The notes: generated from the letters alone by a model not told the origin. Positions 1 to 14,418 are shown, counted from the first letter of the stretch. The stretch: 64,000 nucleotides of DNA from Neodontobutis hainanensis (GCA_024349245.1 JALDNG010000020.1:1541001-1605000), one strand, 5' to 3'. A program made the numbers and translations.

Positions 1-229
1 AGCGATTTGATCCAATAACAGTTTATCCAAAGTCCTCTGTTTAAGGCCAGATGTTTAGATTTCAATATTTTTGACTAATATTTTGCTTTATATTTTACTA
101 AAACATTTAATAATGTATAAAACTGTTGCTTCAAAGATCAAAGAAAGCATCAGAGCAAATGTTTTAAATGCTGCAGATCCACTCACAAAGCATTAGGTCA
201 TAAAAAAGTCCTGTGTCGTCTGTTTCCAG

Positions 230-3200
230 AGGAGACAAAGCAGGTGCTGCGCCTGAGTCTGACCGAGTTCTCGCTGCCCAAGTTTTACCTGCTGTTCGGC
301 ATCAGTAAAGTCAAGTCGGCCGCCGTCATCGCCTTCCGCTCCAGTTACAGAGACCGGTCGTTTTCGCCGGGGTCCTACGAGAGAGAGACCTTCGCCCTGT
401 CCTCCCTGGAGACTGTTACAGAGGCTCTGCTGGAGATCATGGAGGTATGGGTTTAGTTGAAGTCGCTCTGGTCTGTGGCACACTGCATTGATGTGTATTT
501 ATTTTAACCTGTTTTATTTTGTTTAGGCTTGTATGAGAGACATCCCGTCCTGCAAGTGGTTGGACCAGTGGACAGAGCTCGCACAAAAGTATGAATCTCC
601 TCACTTTTTAGTAGTCTATTCAATAAATAAAAGGGTCCTAGTTCTGCAAACACAGACTAAAGTAGCAGGACGAGCAAAAGGACAAACCATTATTGGAACA
701 GATTTCTGGTCTTATGCCTAGATTTGCTGTAAAACTCAAATGGGATATATTACAAAGATTACAAATATGAACCTTTCTGTCTGTGTTACAAAGGCTATGG
801 CGAATGTACTACTTGAATATACAGAGACGTTTATTTGTTTCTCCAGGTTTGCGTTTCAGTACAACCCCTCTCTCCAGCCTCGAGCGCTCGTCGTGTTCGG
901 CTGCATCAGTAAAAGAGTGACCCACGGACAAATCAGGCAGATCATCAGGATCCTCAGCAAAGCCAGTCCTCTGCTCAGCATTGACCGAGTAAAGACCCAC
1001 ACCAGTCCTGTTCATGTACCATTTATTTTAGGTTGTAAACATGGAGTCTAAACTGTGTTCATTTTCTTCTCAGGGTCTGGAGAGTTGTCTGAAGGGACCT
1101 GACAATTACAACAGCCAAGTGTTGATAGAAGCCACAGTTATTGCTCTGACGAAGCTGCAGCCTCTTCTTACCAAGGTACAGGAGTCACCTATGTTTGAGT
1201 TAGATTTTGTTCACATTTATTATGGAAACATTGATTTTTCTGGTTTCCCATATCTGGAAGCACATGTTTGTACAAGAGGACGAGAAGACATGAGACATGT
1301 GACTATTATATGTATTAAGAGATGTACAGGTCCTGCTGCGGTGTTCTGATCCTCGCTGCATTAAAACCAGTGCGTTTTACTGTCAAGCCACAAATATAAT
1401 AATTTTAGGTTTCCATATTTTGGGGTTAAAAGCTAAATAGTGTTGCTTGTAGCCCATTTAAAACTAAATATTTTACCCTTTAAGCATTATGGCTCTTAAA
1501 ACACAAAGTAGAACAGCAACAAAAAAACTTCAAATTTATTTTATTTGATTCATTTACTGGTTTATTTGAACATGGACAGTACATTAATAACATTTCTGTA
1601 AACGTGCCAGTATTAGCTGTAAAGTTAGTTTTCAACTGTTAAAATGGTAAAAATGGTAGCAAGAAACAAAACATTTAGTAAATTAAATGAGGATAGTAAA
1701 AGTTATTAGTTACTAGGGTTTCAGAAAAAAATGTTTGGTTAAATATTGCAATATTTCACTGCACAATTCTCATCGATTCAAATTACAGCCAAATTTATTT
1801 TTTTCAAATTGAAAATAAAAAAATATTAATAAATAATAATAAAAAAATTGTCAAGCAATAAGTTGGTTAGTTTAAAAAATGTTTTAATAATTAAATAAAA
1901 GTGCAAAATGGGGTTTTACCAGATTCTTCCATTTAAAAAAAAAAAAACTCAATAAATTGCCTTACAATACAGTATCGGAATATATCGTAATATAAATATA
2001 TCGTAACGTGTATTGTGATGCATATCGCCAGGTGCTTGCTGATACACACCTCCATCAGTTACAGCTCACACAGGGATTAATAAAAGCACTAAACACACAG
2101 TAGAGCAGCAATTAATATTAGGAGAAATCCAAGTAACATCTAAGCAACAACAGTAAACAATCAAATTTGCTTTACAGTTTAAGAAAACTCTTTTATAACA
2201 CTTGTCTCAATCTTATCTCAAAAGATGGGCCACATGGCGTCATGATGGCCATGGCCTGACTGTCTAATGAAATATGTTTAGAGTAAAAAGGTAACTTGCC
2301 GCTGCTTTGTTTAGACTTTGATAATGTTGTCACAGAAAGATGCTAAGGAGAAGGCAGTAAGTAATGGAATATATGAATAAGACGTGTGTTGATTGTTATT
2401 ATCTCAGGAGTCTCCGATGCACAAAGCCCTGTTCTGGGTGGCCGTGGCCGTGCTGCAGCTGGACGAGGTGAACCTGTACTCGGCCGGGACGGCGCTGTTG
2501 GAGCAGAACCTGCACACGCTCGACTCGATGAGGGTCTTCAACGACAAAGTACAGCTCGCGTTAACCTTTTATCAGCTCCTCTGGCAGCTCTATAATGAAT
2601 TAATAGAAGTTTGTTTTGTTTTTGTTCTTGTAGAGTCCAGAGGAGGTCTTCATGGAGATCCGACGCCCGCTCGAGTGGCACTGTAAACAGATGGACCACT
2701 TTGTCGGACTCAACTTCAGCACAAACTTCAACTTTGCTCTAGTGGGACATTTACTCAAAGGTCAGTCAGAATCAAGCACTTATTGAGTATTTTAGACCCT
2801 AGGCTTTTAGTGATTTGAGTTTTTATTTATATTATAATTTCCACTCGGTAGAAATGTAGCGTCAGTCGTGAGTATTTTACTAAAATGGGTCTTGGTTTAT
2901 GCAATACTTTGTTACGTTGATTGGTTGTACGTTTATTGAATTGTGTCCAGAAGCAGTTTATTGTATGTCCTTAAACTCAAAACTAGACTCTTTGCTTTCA
3001 ATTGATACGATTTGGTGTAAATATCAAAATGTAGTATCATTTAAATGTGGCCCATGTGATCTCCGTCTAATCAAATCTAATTTTAAATGTTAGCACTACT
3101 CTAGTATGTGTTTATCATTCTTCTTTCACAGTTTAATGTTTTCTTTTATTACTTAGCCCGGGGATACATAGTTTAGTTCTGCTACTGTTCTCCTCCTCGT

Positions 3201-6200
3201 CTGACTTTCTGTTTTGAATACAGTCTGAATGTTTTAACATATGTGAAAGCAAGAAGATGTTGGGAAAAGCGTTAAAACCTCCCAATGGTGTGTGTGATTC
3301 TGCAGGTTACCGACACCCTTCCACCACGACGGTCGCGAGGACAGTGAGGATCCTCCACACGCTGTTGTCTCTCATCAGTAAAAACCTAAAGTGTGACAAG
3401 TTCGAGGTGAACACGCAGAGTGTGGCCTATCTGGCAGGTATGTTGTACTCTTACGTAACTTTTCACTTAATGTAAAAAAATCCACCATTTTTGAGAAGAA
3501 AAAGTTACAAGAGTGTTTGTTTAGGAAAACTTTGTTGTGAACAAGTTTAGCAGGGAGTGTGATTATATTAAGTGTTTTGCTTCCAGACTCTGCACTTTTA
3601 GCTTTAAGTCAAGGTATTTGTTTAACCATATTCTTCATAGTTAGAACTACTGCCTTTACAGGAGTCCTTTAGGGTTAGGTTCAATCTTTCTCTGTGCTAT
3701 ACTGCATTCTTTTCTTGTGCTTTCACCATGTAGAGTAAAGCCAATTTATTTTTTGTATTCTAATCAAGACAAGGACATTTCCCTGAGCTTTTTAAATAAA
3801 CCCCCTTGTGTCTCCTGCTCCAGCCCTGCTCACCGTCTCCGAGGAGGTGCGCAGTCGCTGTAGCCTCAAACATAGGAAGTCTCTGCTGATCTCAGACATG
3901 TCCATGGACCCCGTTCCCATGGAAACGTACGCCAGCCACATCAACGACCCCACCTGCAGGTCGGCCATTTTACCCACTTTATTTTCCGACATTAGCCGCC
4001 TCTTTATGCATCTTTTCAAAGTGATCTGTAATGTGGCATTTCTACCTACATTTTCTGAAGCTTAACGCATTTACTCTTGTTTCCTCAGGACGTTACGTGA
4101 GACCCAGCCGTGGACGTCGCCCCAGGTTTCGGATCGGTACCTCTCCGCTCATCACTATCCCACTGTGGGACAGATCAGCCCCCGAACGCGAAAGTCCATG
4201 AGTCTGGACATGGGCCAGCCTTCACAGGCCAACACCAAGAAGCTCCTGGGTACGGCTCTGTAAAATATATCTATAAATGGGTTTAGTGGTCAGGAGGTGA
4301 AGACGTTATGCAAATCTGGGAGGAATTATAGCAAAATTTTGCCCAGCTGTACTTAGATTAGTAGATTGACCGTTCAGTGCTTTTTTTTTTTTTAAACGGG
4401 TGTGATTATATCAAACAGATGCCTTTGCTCGCTCTTTGGTCAGAGTTTTTCCTGAGCCAAACAAAATAAAATGTGTTTAGCTAATACTTGGGGCTCACTT
4501 TTGGCGTCACAAGCTACTTTAAAGCGTTAACATAAAGCGTCCAGCTGTGACACTAGTATAGTATATTCTCTCTGTGTCACTATATCCACTTTCTTTAAAC
4601 ATTCAGCATTAAGCCTTCATAGAACTTTTATGTTGTGCCTGGTTTTTTGTCTGGCATTTGTCAACTTCTACTAAAACATATTTGCTTTGTGTTTGTTTCA
4701 GGAACAAGGAAGAGCTTTGATCACCTCATATCCGACTCCAAAGCCCCAAAGAGACCAGAGATGGAGGCCGGGATGACGACGCCGCCCAAAATGAGGCGTG
4801 TGGCAGAGAACGACTACGAGATCGGTGAGAGACGCACCCCACACATATTATTAAAGATTATTTATTTTTTTGCTGCAAATGAATCCCCTTTTATTATTTT
4901 ATTTTATCTTACAGAGACACAGAGGATCGCGAACTCACATCTTCGTAAAGTTTCGGTTTCGGAGTCGAATGTGCTTTTGGATGAAGAGGTGCTGACGGAC
5001 CCCAAGATCCAGGCACTGCTGCTCACTGTCCTGGTGAGGCTTAAGACATGCTCGACGCGATATATACTCTTAACTTTATTCATGCAGCTCCAGTTTCTCC
5101 TGCTACCTCCAAGCTATTAACAAAACTCAACAAACCTTCTGCTATTGTATTGTAATTGCTTTCCAAATCAGTTCATATTCACTTTTTACCCTCTTCCTCT
5201 TCATTTGCACAGACATGGATCTCACACATCTTGCACTACTGTAGCCGCACAGAGAGCATTATGCCTTCCCTGTTTAGTCCAAATGGTTTTAGTAGTTTAT
5301 TCTTAATACCTGATCACATTTGACCAAGATGTCAAAGCTTTTAATAAAATGGCTGCCCTGGGAAGCCACAAATCTGATCTTACAGACGGTGAAAGTTTAT
5401 CCAATGATGTGTAATGATCCACTTAGTAACTCGTAAAACTTTAAACTCTCAAATACAATATTATTGAGTCACTTTTTTGCAACATAAATCAAATAATTGT
5501 GAAGTCATTAACAGGTATTTTCTGTGTTTTTAGGCGACACAAGTCAAATACACCACAGATGACTTCGATCAGAGAATCCTGTACGAATATTTGGCTGAAG
5601 CTAGCGTCGTCTTCCCAAAGGTTTTCCCAGTCGTGTAAGTAACATGTACAGAATCTTTAGAGGGTTATTACTCTCTACGCACCCCACTTTACTAAGTTTC
5701 AAACCAATTAAAAGCAACACTATGGAACTGCAAACCCATTCGGGCTTTTGGCTTGGCAACAGTTTCAAGGTCCACCGTGGTTTTAAGGTGTCAGAATATA
5801 CACAATGAAAACCATTGATACTGCAATAAACCAATCTTTGTGGTTTGAGCTCATGAGGCAAGAGCAGAAATAACATTTAACAAACAGTTTCCCTATCTAA
5901 CCCCACTTTTCAACTGTTTATGCAGAATTTAAATGCATTTTCAGTGTTATAATGACTTTGGGTGAAGTTAAACAAATTTAATCTTTTCTCTTCCAACTGA
6001 ATAGATTTTACACATATTTATGTATTTTTTAAAGTAACACTTTACAGTGATGCTTAAAATGTCCTGTAAGTTTTGTCCTGTAAGTTTCCAAATATGCCAC
6101 AGATGTGCATATGTTCAGGTTATTAATTATTGTATTTTTGATGGAAAGACATTTATAGGGTCTTCTTATACAGTAGGTGTTAAAAGTGTTAGGGATTTAT

Positions 6201-8920
6201 CTTAAGGAACTCATTTGAACACAATAACCTACTTTTAAATACAATCCGTGTGTTTGTTCCGTTTAGCCACAACCTGCTGGACTCGAAGATCAACACTGTG
6301 TTGTCCATGTGCCAGGACACCAACCTCCTGAACCCCGTCCACGGCATCGTCCAAAGTGTGGTTTACCACGAGGAGTCCCCGCCTCAGTACCAGCCCTCGT
6401 ACCTACAGAGTAATACTCAGTACTTCTACAACACTTTCCTCACCTCTGTCTTCACATAAAAGACATGTACTTAAGCCCAGAAACAAAAGTAAATTAAGTT
6501 CAAGACTCTGTGATGAACTACAGGTAAAAAAAGTCTATAACACTATTCATTTTAGTCAAAAAGGTTTCTACTTTGTCCAAGAGCACGTAGTTTAAACAGA
6601 TTCTTAAAAACACATCCGTATAACACTTCCTGTTCTTCACACATTGTCGCAGCTGATATTTTGGATAAGACACCCCTGACTTCTCTGTATCTTTTTCTGT
6701 AAGATGCACAATGCTTTAGGTCCGACACAGTTCTGGACAGTGCGACCGGGTCACTGCAGATTTTGGGAGCACATTGTTTGTTTCCCTAACGGACTAACAG
6801 TAGTACTAAGCCCTGTGTAATGGAAAAAAGCTACTTGTATTTATTATAGCTCAACACTTTTACGAACCGCCCTATAGCGCCCCCTGCTGGTCTGAATGGC
6901 TCATAATGACGTGGGCTCTATGAAGTATTTATGAGTTATTTATCTTCTTTCTCCTCGTTTCACAGGCTTCGGTTTCAATGGACTTTGGAGGTTTGCTGGA
7001 CCCTTCTCGAAGGTACGTTATAAATCACTGCCTCCTCAGTTTGGGCTGCTGCTGTTGGGCCTGACAAAGCATTTAGTATCTGCAGAGACCGTACTAAACC
7101 AGGGTTTAACCAACACCAAACCCATTACTTATTTAACAAGACTAAATCCAAATTAAACCAAAACTGGTAAGTGTAACACAGGACTAAACCAGGATTAAAC
7201 GACACTAACCCAAAGACAAACTCAGAGCTAGACTTTGACTAAACCAAGTATAAACCAAAAAAAAACCCATCAGTAATAGTCATGTCCTGTTCCCTGCAGC
7301 AAACCCAGATCCCGGACTACGCCGAGCTGATCGTGAAGTTCCTGGAGGCGCTGATCGACAGTTACCTCCCGGCGGCGGAGGAGGAGCGGGGGGAGGAGCA
7401 GCTGCGAACCCCCACCTCTCCTTACCCCCCCACCAGCCAGTCCCAGCTCAGCATCACTGCCAACCTCAACCTGTCCAACTCCATGACGTCGCTCGCCACC
7501 TCCCAGCACTCACCAGGTCTCACTTTACTCAGCAAACGACGAGCCGTGTTGACATGAAATATAAATGCAAGTTGAAGCTAAATTTTTAAATGCCTTGTGT
7601 CTCATATTGTGTTTAAAACCACTCAAACATAGTCATCTTGTAGTCGTCGAGTTGACTTATGTTTATGAAAGGCTGCCATTGAAGTCCAACAACATTAATA
7701 TTCTGGGAGTTATTCCTAGTTTTTGTTTTATCTCCATGGCTCTACCTTTTCATTTATCTCATTCTCATTTCTCAATTATTCTTTTACGGGTCAGTTTTGG
7801 CAGTATTTTGGCCAAATGGTTTCCAAGCCACAAAATGAAACGTACTACAAGACGATAAATATAGATGTTGTTTGGTGTTTTTTAAGGCTTTTTAAGGCGA
7901 GGAGAGTTATCCCACAGCACTATCTCGGTTTGAAACAGTGGCTTAAGATGGATGGAGTGTTAATAATGACTCAGGTCCTTACCCACTTCCACACCAGCCC
8001 AAAGTGCACTCAGGCTGTAGTGACACTTGAACAAAGTAGGGTCTAAATACTGCGCTCAGTTGTTAGACGCTTTACTCTCGCTCTGATGGAAGCAGGAACT
8101 CCCCATTACCAACAACTGCTGCCATTAGCCACTTCACAGAGAAAAGCAGGTTTTTGGGAAATGGGAATAGAACATCTAGACAAAAGACATTTGATGTGCA
8201 TTACTTTTGTGTTACTTTTTCAAATGTGTGCATAGGTGACAACACATAAATCTGTTCAAAAACAATCATCTGATCTTAAAAAAAACTATTCCTCTTTTAA
8301 TTCATGAATGTCTGAAATACAAATTAAAATATTTAGTTTGAGAATTACATGCTTCAAGAATCCAGAACTTTTGTCAGCACCGTCCTGGTTTTTAAAAGAA
8401 AATAACAAAGAGTGCACCTGGCCCCTGTGTGTTCAGTAACTGATGTGTATCCACTGCGGCTGGAACACTCTGGTTTTTACTCTTAAAGCTGATTTATGAC
8501 TGAGTTAAAAGATGGACATACAACGCGGCAGAGTGCGTGTCCCCTGTTTGTCTCCAGAGCCATTAGTCTCCATTAGTGTAGTGTTAAATATAACCAACAG
8601 GAGAGAAGAGGAGCCTTTTTGTGAATAATGCCAAAGTACTTCTAAAACTTTAAAAACATTAAAACCTTAAACAATAAAGTAGGTTTAGTGAACTGACAAA
8701 GAGAATCTTATTGTGTTCAAAAGCTACACCTATTCAGTGTATGTTTAACCTGGCTCCTGTTTCCCATCATCCTTCAGGTGTGGACAAAGAGAACGTGCAG
8801 TTGTCCCCCAGCTCGGCTCTGTCCAGCGGGGGGCGCACTCGCCACGGTTCGGCTAGCCAGGTCCAGAAGCAGCGCAGCGCCGGCAGCTTCAAGAGACCCA
8901 GCATCAAGAAGATCGTCTGA
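230..8920 (+). CDS. nf1: Neurofibromin, C-terminal quarter (16 exons, 5' part outside window)
   Basis: Neurofibromin is a cytoplasmic Ras GTPase-activating protein. The GAP and Sec14-PH regions lie upstream of this window; the helical C-terminal part is here. Exons: 230-444, 527-588, 847-988, 1074-1175, 2408-2548, 2634-2760, 3306-3437, 3824-3959, 4089-4249, 4702-4824, 4915-5033, 5534-5634, 6267-6409, 6966-7012, 7300-7516, 8778-8920. All have AG/GT borders and together give about 702 codons. Recognised from near-identity to vertebrate NF1, for example SLPKFYLLFGISKVKSAAV, the bipartite nuclear-localisation-like KRPEMEAGMTTPPKMRR, and the C-terminal end GSFKRPSIKKIV before TGA. From memory most exon sizes (215, 62, 102, 141, 127, 132, 136, 123, 101, 143, 47, 217, 143) equal the human ones. 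Differences are a 27-nt longer third exon, one extra codon in 4089-4249 and four fewer in 4915-5033. Which teleost NF1 copy this is cannot be told here. Confidence 0.97.
847..988 (+). CDS. nf1: NF1 exon with a 27-nt 3' extension
   Basis: This exon encodes the stretch from FAFQYNPSLQPRALVVFG to IIRILSK, which is conserved. It then continues with ASPLLSIDR before a GT donor (gtaaag) at 989. The next exon opens with GLESCLKGPDNYNSQ. Human NF1 passes directly from ILSK to ALESCLKG, so nine residues are extra. The exon is 142 nt against 115 nt in human, and the reading frame is kept. No usable GT (or good GC) donor lies at the ancestral position near 961. Confidence 0.8.
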
Positions 8921-10623
8921 CGGCTCCCTCCCCTCTCTTCGTCGTCTGATCCTCCCTGACGTCCTGTCCCGCTCTGCGCCGAAATCAGGCCTCATGCTGC
9001 ACTCCAGTTTTCCTTCGTTTTTCTTTTCTTTTCTTTTTTTCCTCCTCCTTTCATCGAGTTCGGGAGAGATTTTTCAGGAGGAATATAAATAATAATAAGG
9101 GCAAACTTGAATCTGTGATGCTTGATGAATTTGACTCGAGTTGGAGACGTTTAACAAGGACTCGCGAGTTGACCGGACGGTTCAGAGACTTCAGAGACCC
9201 CCCTCCCCCCCTGTACATATGTTACATAGACAAATTATGTATAACTAGTCCTTAGTGCTACTTTAGATGTTGACGTTTTTTTTCTCCATGGTGTGCCTTT
9301 TGTCAGGGTTTTTCTCAATGTGTACAATTTGTAAAGTAAGAGTCCCGCCCTTTTTCTTCTTCTTCTCCTTCTTCGAGGACGGACAGACGGAGAACAGGTA
9401 CTAATTACGGAAGGCGTCCATATCATCGTCCAGTTCGTTGGAGCTGCGTCGCGCCGGCCTTCAATGATCGTCAAATATACAATCATCTGTATACCCTGAT
9501 GCCTGAGAGTATTTATCCTGTACAGCTAGATAGTGCTACAAAAAACATTTTTAATTTCACTTTTTTTTTTTCTTTCTTGGAAAAATGAAGATTGCAAAAC
9601 ACTATAGGTAAATGTAAATATTAGCTCAATGCAGCTCTATTTGTTTCCTGTTTATCTTGGTTGTTTGTATCTTTTCATCCTTTTTCTTTTTTACTACACA
9701 TTGATAAGGAACATTCTGTAGGAGGCAATAATCCTCAGCTAATCATTGTCAACCCCATTTTTAGTCACAAAATGAAAGAAATCAAGTGATTCTCATTGGT
9801 CCCTTTTGCTTTCAATCATCTTTTTATTTTAAGCTGTCACACAGCCGACTTATGTTTACAAAAAGCTGCCATTTTTCAATGTTAAACCACATTAAGATTT
9901 TTGTTATGCTTTGTTTTTGTCTTTTTCTCATTTCTCAGTTTTGCTTTTAAGAGTCGGGTTTAGCAGTATTTGGGCCAAACGTTGAAGAAATGTAAGGATG
10001 ACATTGTAAATTTTGATAGAAAACGTTTCCAAGCCCCTAAATTAAACACACTACTGGATGATAAAGCAGAGATTAAATCAAATATTCTACAATTATTGGA
10101 TTATTAGCCTTTTAGAAACATTCTAGCAACAACAGATGAGTTAATATCTTTTTTTAAATGCATATTTTACCAATGGAAACAGATTATCGGAGCAACTTGT
10201 AAACTAATGTGACTACATTTTTAGACGGATAAGGCTTTTAATAGAAGTTGTTGGTTCTGGTGTGATTTATATTGACTCTATTCTTAGCACTACAATGTTT
10301 TTCTTGATTTATTATGGATATGCTATGTCAATGGATAATGACATGTTAAATTAAAGGGAAAGTCTACTGTTTTGTTGAAGGTGGTCTATGAAATACTAGT
10401 TTGGAGAAGAAGACAGGAGCAGTTACACAGGCTTTGTCTTATTCGTATGTTTGCTAATGGACCCACTGAATACACACTTATTACTCAATGTGTGTTGGAA
10501 AATTAAATAGTGTTTTAAATGGATTTTTTTTACTGGCGCATAAACAAATGAACATGGTTTAGTCTCTGTAGTGTTGCTCCTGTCTGCTTCCCCAAACTGG
10601 GAGTAACAACAGTCCACAGTAGG

Positions 10624-11992
10624 TCTGTGGAGGTTCTCAGTCATCCAGGACATCTTGAAGAAAAGGTTTGCGTAAAAGCATCTGGACTTCGTTTTCAAGG
10701 TGAAGACGTTTTGTCTCTAATTCCAAGAGACTTTATCAATTTTGAGTTCAACTGTAAGAGAGCTGAGCTTATATCTCTAAAGGGAGGAGTTTCCCCTGAA
10801 ACCAAACCTGATGGGCCAGGTTGTTCTGATGGTCATGAAAAGGGAGGTGTGACTCCATCTGTGGAAGTCGTTAAGGCTCAGGAGAGTTGTTGGTGACATT
10901 GCTCCATTGTGTCACTGAGCCATACATATGCAGAGTCGTTAATGATCCTGCTCCATTCAGTGTCATAGTTCTAATCAGGTGTTATGTTGGTTGTTCTAAG
11001 GTGAAGTTCTTTTGTTTTAGGTTTAAGAACACTGTTGTAAATACTAGGCAACATGAATCTGAGGCCACCTCTGTTCAACGAAGGCTTTTCCATTTTCACA
11101 AAAATGGCTTCCTTCACCCCTCTCTCAAACCATCTGGCCTCTCTGGCCAAAATCCGGACATTGCTGTCCTCAAAGTAATGTCCTTTGTCTTCGAGGTGGA
11201 CTGCAGACTCAGGTCCAGGATTGGCTCTTCTGTGCTGATACATCCTCTTGTGAAGCTGTTGTTTAGTTTCACCGACATAACTGTCACTGCACTCTTCACT
11301 GAACTGCATAAACTACATTACTCTGTTTGTGGGGATCTTGTCTTTAGGATGGACCTGTTTTTGATGCAGCGTGTTCCCTGGTTTAAAGTGGACTGGAATG
11401 TTGTGTTTGTAGAAAATCCTTTTAAGTTTTTCCGATAAACCGGACACATAAGGGATAACTACATCCTTCCCTTTTGTCCCTGGATCCTGTCTGTTTGGTG
11501 TCCGTGTCCTCTTGGTTTTGTTGAAAGTCCATTTGGGGTGTCCACAGTCTCTCAGAGGTTTACGAATGTGTTGTTCTTCTTTCTGTTGACCTTCTGAGGT
11601 TGTGGGCACCTCTTGTGCTCTGTGCTGAAGAGTCCTGATGACTCCAGCTTGTGCTGCAGAGGCTGGTGGGAATCAAACAGCAAATATTGTTCCGTGTAGG
11701 CTTCCTGTAAACTTCTACTTGGAGAGTCCTGTCTTCACAGATAACCACTGCACAGTCTGAGAAAGCCAGGCGGTTGTTTGTGGCATCTTCACGGGTGAAC
11801 TTGATGTTCTTGTCCACTGCATTGATGTGTTCTGTGAAGGCTTCTACTTCCTGGGTTCTGATCTTGACCCACATGTCATCGACTCGGCTGTCCTATCAGT
11901 TGAACTCAGAATTGATAAAGTCTCTTGGAATAGAGACAAAATGCCTTCACCTTGAAAACTAGGTCCAGATGCTTTTACTCAAACCTTTTCTT
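10624..11992 (-). mobile_element. Penelope-like retroelement, truncated
   Basis: Minus-strand fragments between 10,950 and 11,880 encode the end of a reverse transcriptase (FTREDATNNRLAFSDCAVVI, LQVEVYRKPTRNN) and a GIY-YIG-type endonuclease (DSYVGETKQQLHKRMYQHRR, RWFERGVKEAIFVKMEKPSL). This is the domain pair typical of Penelope-like elements, as in the teleost Poseidon group. Frames are interrupted, so it is inactive. Roughly 120-bp terminal inverted repeats lie at about 10,635-10,760 and 11,890-11,992. A 14-bp direct repeat, cagtccacagtagg, flanks the element (10,610-10,623 and 11,993-12,006) and is taken as the target-site duplication. Confidence 0.85.
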
Positions 11993-14412
11993 CAGTCCAC
12001 AGTAGGAAATACTAAATGAGCTCAAAGTATTTAATACAAATACATTTACAAAATACTAATATTAGTATACTAATAAAAGGCCTTTAAACCAGAGCCATTC
12101 TCACGTTAATCTATTAAAGACTGGTTTAATCTGTTGAAGAAAATGTCAGACCTTGACTTTTATTGGATCATTGTCTTTCCAAAGGCTAGTCTTATTAAAT
12201 TAAAAATGGCATTCTTGTGTTTCTTGGGAAACCTCAAACATTTACATTTCATTAGGATCCATTATAGGACTGTTTAGTCATTTTCCAGTCACTAAATGTA
12301 AACTAAAGCTGTGCATTGGCATTTATAGGGAATAGTTTTAACACAGTTCACTTAACATTCAAGCTTATGCCAGGATTGTAAATGAATACATTTGTACTTC
12401 AGACAAATCAAATAATGAGTGTTTGGCTCATTCCCTGTGAACTGTAATGAAATATGAGTGTTGTTTGACCTAGAGCAGTGTTAAAACCCCTCTTTGAAAG
12501 GTTAAGGACATAGTTTTTTTAAAATCAGGACTCAAACTGTTATTTCTAACAAGCTGTCTATTTAATCACACATGTTTGCCACAAAGCCTTCAATCATATC
12601 AAAAGTAATGAGTTTTCCTATTTTCTTTTGTAATTTTATGTAAACGGTGTCTTATTGTTCCTTTATTTATCTCACAGCTTGGCCTCGGAGCGGTCACTGA
12701 TTAGTTGTCAGCAGTGGTTTAAGGACATTTGTCTTTCTGTGTCAAATACAGAGAATTCGTAAATGTGTGCATGATAGTGTTCTAGTTCAAGCAGAGGCCT
12801 GTGGTTAGTTTGATTCTGGTGCGTTTACATCACCTAAAGGGGTCTGAAGTGTTCCCAAAAAACCCACTGTACCACTTTGAGGACACCTCAGCTTTGGGGT
12901 CTCAAGTGTCCTTTGTGGAAGGGTTGGAGTTGAATACTAAGTTCAGATGATTGCACGATAGAGAATAAAAACTAGAAGCAAAAGAAAAGACATGAGCCGG
13001 AAATAATGCCTTGTTTTTGTGAGAAAGTCAGCTTCAAATACATAATAAATCTCAAATAAAGACATGACTCTTGTGGCCCTTCGATGAGGTCAGTGTTTAC
13101 GTATCAGACGTCTTTCTCTGGACCCAGCCGAGTGGAAACACGTGCCTCATCAGTCACCTCTACAAACCCCTCACATACTGTACCCCACAGTGGGTTTAAA
13201 AGGCCCTCAACCCTAATTCCAGCCAGAAGAAAGAAATGTCTCTTTGTAACAGGACTCAACATTTGCATATACAAATATACAAATATTTTATGACAAATAC
13301 TTGGGGTACTTACTTTTCTTTTAACTTCTAATTAATATTCATTCACAAGCAGCAGTATTTGAGTTCCAATATATGGATAGTCAACTACAGCAGCCATTAT
13401 TCTTTATATATTGTATGGTTAAAAATCTGCTCAGTTAGAGAACAGTATATTCAAATTTGTTCAAAAGTATTTGTGGCTTTGAAGGAAAAATGGATTAATG
13501 GCCCACTTTCATAAAATACATATTTTTTCTCTCAGACTTGTCAAAAGTAAAATGTGTGAAAAACTTTAGTTTACATCACATTTTTCTTTTTTCCATCTCC
13601 ATTTGTCAAATCACCTCACATTTGCTACACTGCTCCTAGTGGTTATAACACATATTGCATCCTGCATACGGAAGGACGTTCATGTTCATTTAAGTGCTCT
13701 CTAAAAGTCCAAAGCCAAATCCAGGTTTATTTAAGTTTTTGAACAAGTTTAATCCACAAATGGTACGATTCTGTTTATTCCTTTTGTCTGTATTGTGTTT
13801 GCCATTTTGTGAGTTTCTTTTTGTGCCAACACAGAAAATCTGTGTGTAGATGCTTTCATCCACATTATTAATTTAAAATTGCCATATTTGTGAAGTAACA
13901 GGGGTTTACAATATGTGACAATTGTTGTAGGGAAGAAAAATGTTATTGTTTCTCCGGGACACATTCGAGAAGCAGTGTTTGAGAATTCATTGCCTCTGTT
14001 TTAGTTTTACTGTTCATTTAACCATTGCCAAGTCAAATCCTAAGTTTACAAGACCTATTCAAAGCAGTTTTGGTTTGACCTCCATTTATATCTGACTTTG
14101 TCCCATCTCCTAAACACACGGTTGACTTGCACTAAATCAGAAACAGTCCTGGGTTTTGTTGTGACGGATGAAAAACCTCAAAAATGTGGCATGTTTTATT
14201 ATTTGATGTTATGCAAAAATCAAATGTCTGTAGAGTAACTGGTCTCTGCGTTTTGTTTTAATGCCGTTTGTGGGACGGCTGTAAATACTTTGTGTACAAT
14301 TGGAGGTGGTATATTTACTACACTGTACATACATGTGATATTGTATCATTTTGTTTTTTGTAAAGCAGTTAGTTTCTGTATAATATACAAATTGAACTAT
14401 TCCAGTGTTAGT

Positions 14413-14418
14413 AATAAA
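14413..14418 (+). terminator. Probable NF1 poly(A) signal
   Basis: AATAAA sits in the context gtaataaaatgttttgctct and is retained in the duplicated flank at 62,709-62,714. Confidence 0.6.

Noticed and set aside
1950..2060. Regulatory element shared by an NF1 intron and 38,200-38,310
   Set aside because: The common tract (tattgtgat...atcgccaggtg) looks like a dispersed repeat and not a regulatory site.
10627..11438. Plus-strand ORFs of 89 and 183 codons in the NF1 UTR
   Set aside because: They are antisense shadows of the Penelope-like element's protein.
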